Shown here: in pieces, positions 62,232 to 64,000 of the stretch | Layout of the letters: each line of letters opens with the position of its first letter | Position numbering within the stretch: position 1 is the first letter of the stretch | Assembly: GCF_018130825.1 (NCBI RefSeq) | Contig: NZ_JAFCJS010000010.1 | Location: forward strand, 62,001-126,000 | Direction: 5' to 3' | DNA from: Bradyrhizobium liaoningense | GTDB lineage: Bacteria; Pseudomonadota; Alphaproteobacteria; Rhizobiales; Xanthobacteraceae | Length of the DNA stretch: 64,000 bases | Notes under the pieces: generated by a model | The model's input: only the letters and a program-made list of their open reading frames with translations | Database searches by the model: none | Told to the model about the DNA's origin: nothing | Made by a program: the position numbers and the translations under genes

Positions 62232-62634
62232 GGGCTTTGATGTTGTATGGCGGCCCTTGAGGGCGCGCGCGGGGATCGCGAAAGGTCGGCTCTATTTACG
62301 GAGTCGGTTTGGCCTGCGCAATCACCAAATCGCCATAAATCGAACCCCGGTTCAGCTCTACAGCCTTGATGAAACAAGGCCAATCAGGGGCTTGGTATAC
62401 CAGGGCCTCGGTCCGCCAACGAAGAAAAGAATATTGATTCACCCTTTCCGAAAGAGCCGAGGCGCGTTGAAATTACTATTGGAACACCTCTAAACGGACC
62501 ATGCCGTCCAAACCGGGCAGAGATCGACCAAAGGCGTCACCAGCCTTGCTCTCCCCGGCGCCAACCCTCCTCCTCACCATCTGATTTGATCCGGTCCGGA
62601 TATGCGCACCCTGCATTCCACCCCGCCACAGAGA
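62232..62634. promoter_or_regulatory. Non-coding region upstream of sdhCDAB
   Basis: 403 bases with no gene. It is AT-richer than the coding neighbours at about 62280-62480 and should hold the sdh promoter (read to the left). The perfect palindrome TGGTATACCA is at 62393-62402. On the far side it also reaches the 3' end of the LysR gene. No riboswitch or RNA gene is evident. Confidence 0.6.
62393..62402. promoter_or_regulatory. Candidate operator TGGTATACCA upstream of sdhC
   Basis: A perfect 10-bp palindrome about 160 bases upstream of the sdhC start. It fits the T-x-GT-N-AC-x-A core recognised by FadR/GntR-family regulators, which often control central carbon genes. It is a candidate only; single palindromes of this length occur by chance. 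Confidence 0.3.
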
Positions 62635-63540
62635 TCACCGGCTGAGCGGATCGCTTCCGCGCCACCGCTCGACCAGGAAATCGATGAAGGCGCGAATCTT
62701 CGTCGAGCCGAGTCGCGACGGCTGATACAGCGCGTGCAGCGGCGCCGGCGCCGGCTCGTGCGCGCGCAGCAGGCGCCGCAGGCGTCCTTCAGCCAGCTGC
62801 CGCTCCACCTGCCATGACGGCACCCGGACGATGCCTGCGCCGCTCTCGGCGGCGGCCGCGAGCGCATCGAGGCTGTTGATCCAAAGCCGTCCCGGGATGC
62901 GGACGCGCGTTCCGCCATTCGCCTCGCGGCCGAATCGCCACGTTGCAGCGCCCGGCGCGTCGGAAAACACCAGGCAATCATGCTGCGTGAGGTCGGCAGG
63001 CGTATGCGGTTCGCCGCGGCGGGCGAGGTAATCGGGCGAGGCGCAGTGGATCATCTGCACCTCCGCGAGCTTTCGCATCACCAGCTGCGAATCGGGCATG
63101 CGCCCGACGCGAAGCGCCAGGTGAACGTCCTCCTCGATCAAATCGACGTTGCGATCGACCAGCAGCAGGTCCACGGATAGCGATGGGTAGGCGCGTAGGA
63201 AATCGCCGAGCAGCGGCGCGATCAGCAGGCGCCCCATCAATGTCGGCGCGCTGACGCGCAGCCGCCCCCACGGCTCGCGGCGATTGCCGGCCAGTCCCTC
63301 TTCGATCTCCTTGAACTCGCCGAGGATCGATTTGGCGCGCTCGTAGAGGATGCGCCCATCCTCGGTGAGTGCGAGCTGCCGCGTCGTCCGCATCAAAAGG
63401 CGCGTGCCGAAATGCCGCTCGAGCGCGGAAATCTGCCGGCTCACCGACGTCAGCGAGCTCGGCAATGATCGCGCCGCCGCCGACAGGCTGCCGGCGTCCA
63501 CGGCCCGCACGAAGGTCGCCATCGCCGCAAGCTGGTCCAT
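62635..63540 (-). CDS. LysR family transcriptional regulator
   Basis: A 301-residue LTTR. The N-terminal winged helix-turn-helix reads FVRAVDAGSLSAAARSLPSS, followed by VSRQISALERHFGTRLLMRT; residues about 90-295 form the substrate-binding domain. It is most like the YafC/DmlR branch. ATG at 63540 is chosen because GGAAGG lies six bases upstream; an ATG at 63546 would leave no space. It is divergent from the TauE/SafE gene at 63711, its likely target. Confidence 0.92.
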   Translation of the reverse strand: MDQLAAMATFVRAVDAGSLSAAARSLPSSLTSVSRQISALERHFGTRLLMRTTRQLALTEDGRILYERAKSILGEFKEIEEGLAGNRREPWGRLRVSAPTLMGRLLIAPLLGDFLRAYPSLSVDLLLVDRNVDLIEEDVHLALRVGRMPDSQLVMRKLAEVQMIHCASPDYLARRGEPHTPADLTQHDCLVFSDAPGAATWRFGREANGGTRVRIPGRLWINSLDALAAAAESGAGIVRVPSWQVERQLAEGRLRRLLRAHEPAPAPLHALYQPSRLGSTKIRAFIDFLVERWRGSDPLSR

Positions 63541-63710
63541 CGCCATCCTTCCGCATTTCGCAAGGGAGTATGCCGCCTGCCAGAGATAGCGCCGAAAAAC
63601 GGAAGGGTCTACCTTGGCCGGATCCAAGCAGTCCGGGACTTGCCCATGCCCACCCATGTCAGCCTGACGGCAATCGCGCGTCCGCGAGAGCTGCCGGCGG
63701 ATCGCCGCCG

Positions 63711-64000
63711 ATGAGCGGTCTCGATGTCTTCGACGTCGTCGAGCTCGCGCTGCTGCTGATCGCAACCGGCGCGCTCTCGGGATTCCTGGCCGGCGTGTTC
63801 GGCATCGGCGGCGGCGCGATTCTCGTGCCCGTGTTCTACGAATGCTTCCGCATCGCCGGCGTGCCGCTGGAGGTGCGCATGCCGCTCTGCATCGGCACCT
63901 CGCTCGCGGTGATCATCCCGACCTCGATCCGCTCGTTCCAGGCGCACTACAAGCGCGGCGCCGTGGATATGTCGATCCTGCGCGTCTGGTGGCTGCCGAT
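63711..64000 (+). CDS. Sulfite exporter TauE/SafE family protein, N-terminal part
   Basis: The first 96 residues of an integral membrane permease cut by the window end. The family motif GFLAGVFGIGGGAILVPVFY (first repeat) is complete, followed by the conserved GTSLAVIIPTSIRSFQAHYK, in which the Lys-rich loop is typical. Members export sulfite, sulfoacetate or other anions, or take them up. The gene is divergent from a LysR regulator at 63540, 170 bases away. The second repeat and end lie outside. Confidence 0.88.
   Translation, partial: MSGLDVFDVVELALLLIATGALSGFLAGVFGIGGGAILVPVFYECFRIAGVPLEVRMPLCIGTSLAVIIPTSIRSFQAHYKRGAVDMSILRVWWLP

Overview
The window looks like ordinary chromosome from a Bradyrhizobium-type alphaproteobacterium (order Hyphomicrobiales). 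The support is very high GC, the tsaD/gpsA - hemD/mitofilin/hemY arrangement, an alphaproteobacterial Mic60 (mitofilin) homologue, an sdhCDAB operon, two TAXI-type solute receptors, and many intergenic palindromes of the kind that pepper Bradyrhizobium genomes. The genus is inferred from gene content and repeat style, not from a database search. There is no phage, plasmid, insertion sequence, CRISPR array or rRNA operon in view.

Layout. 1-7.3 kb: the 3' end of a class III cyclase, an EVE protein, gpsA, tsaD, then divergently hemD, mitofilin, hemY and a tRNA-Thr. 7.4-11.3 kb: a secreted NodB-type deacetylase, two small secreted four-cysteine proteins and an MFS exporter. Two tandem CRP-like sites lie between the deacetylase and the first cysteine protein. 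11.4-21.3 kb: a Tat-exported hydrolase, a cytochrome P450, a second cyclase, TerB, an SDR, a glutamine amidotransferase, an enoyl-CoA hydratase, tRNA-Ala, yggT, a DUF167 gene and folD. 21.4-29.6 kb: ppa, a GNAT enzyme, a hydrolase/DUF2269/SDR-DoxX cluster, a DCC oxidoreductase, an amine oxidase and typA.

29.8-32.6 kb holds the most unusual locus: a tightly overlapping four-gene operon with a divergent Lgt-like membrane protein, a cysteine-rich radical SAM enzyme of the Tes/COG1964 type, and two small paralogous two-helix proteins that share a Gly-Cys-Leu-Thr-Ala motif. It reads as a candidate membrane-lipid or membrane-protein modifying cassette.

32.6-43.5 kb: a Crp/Fnr regulator, a lone receiver protein, a PhoD phosphatase, a TAXI receptor fused to a second membrane segment and cytoplasmic tail, a pterin dehydratase, a YkvA-like protein, a second TAXI receptor, a TPR/Sel1-like protein, a quinone reductase, an SDR and an IalB-like secreted protein. 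43.6-52.4 kb: rlmN, two small paralogous membrane proteins, a PAP2 phosphatase, argG, an OmpA protein with an extremely Pro/Ala-rich linker, a VOC protein and an FkbM methyltransferase. 52.5-64 kb: an SbmA/BacA-like ABC transporter, a hybrid histidine kinase, a divergent AraC/SDR pair, the sdhCDAB operon, and a divergent LysR/TauE pair cut by the window end.

A second layer is the dispersed intergenic inverted repeats: at least eight families, many sitting between convergent genes or directly after stop codons. Two families carry the same 16-bp palindrome at the tip of a hairpin. Because of the GC content, long antisense reading frames are common here and were treated as shadows.
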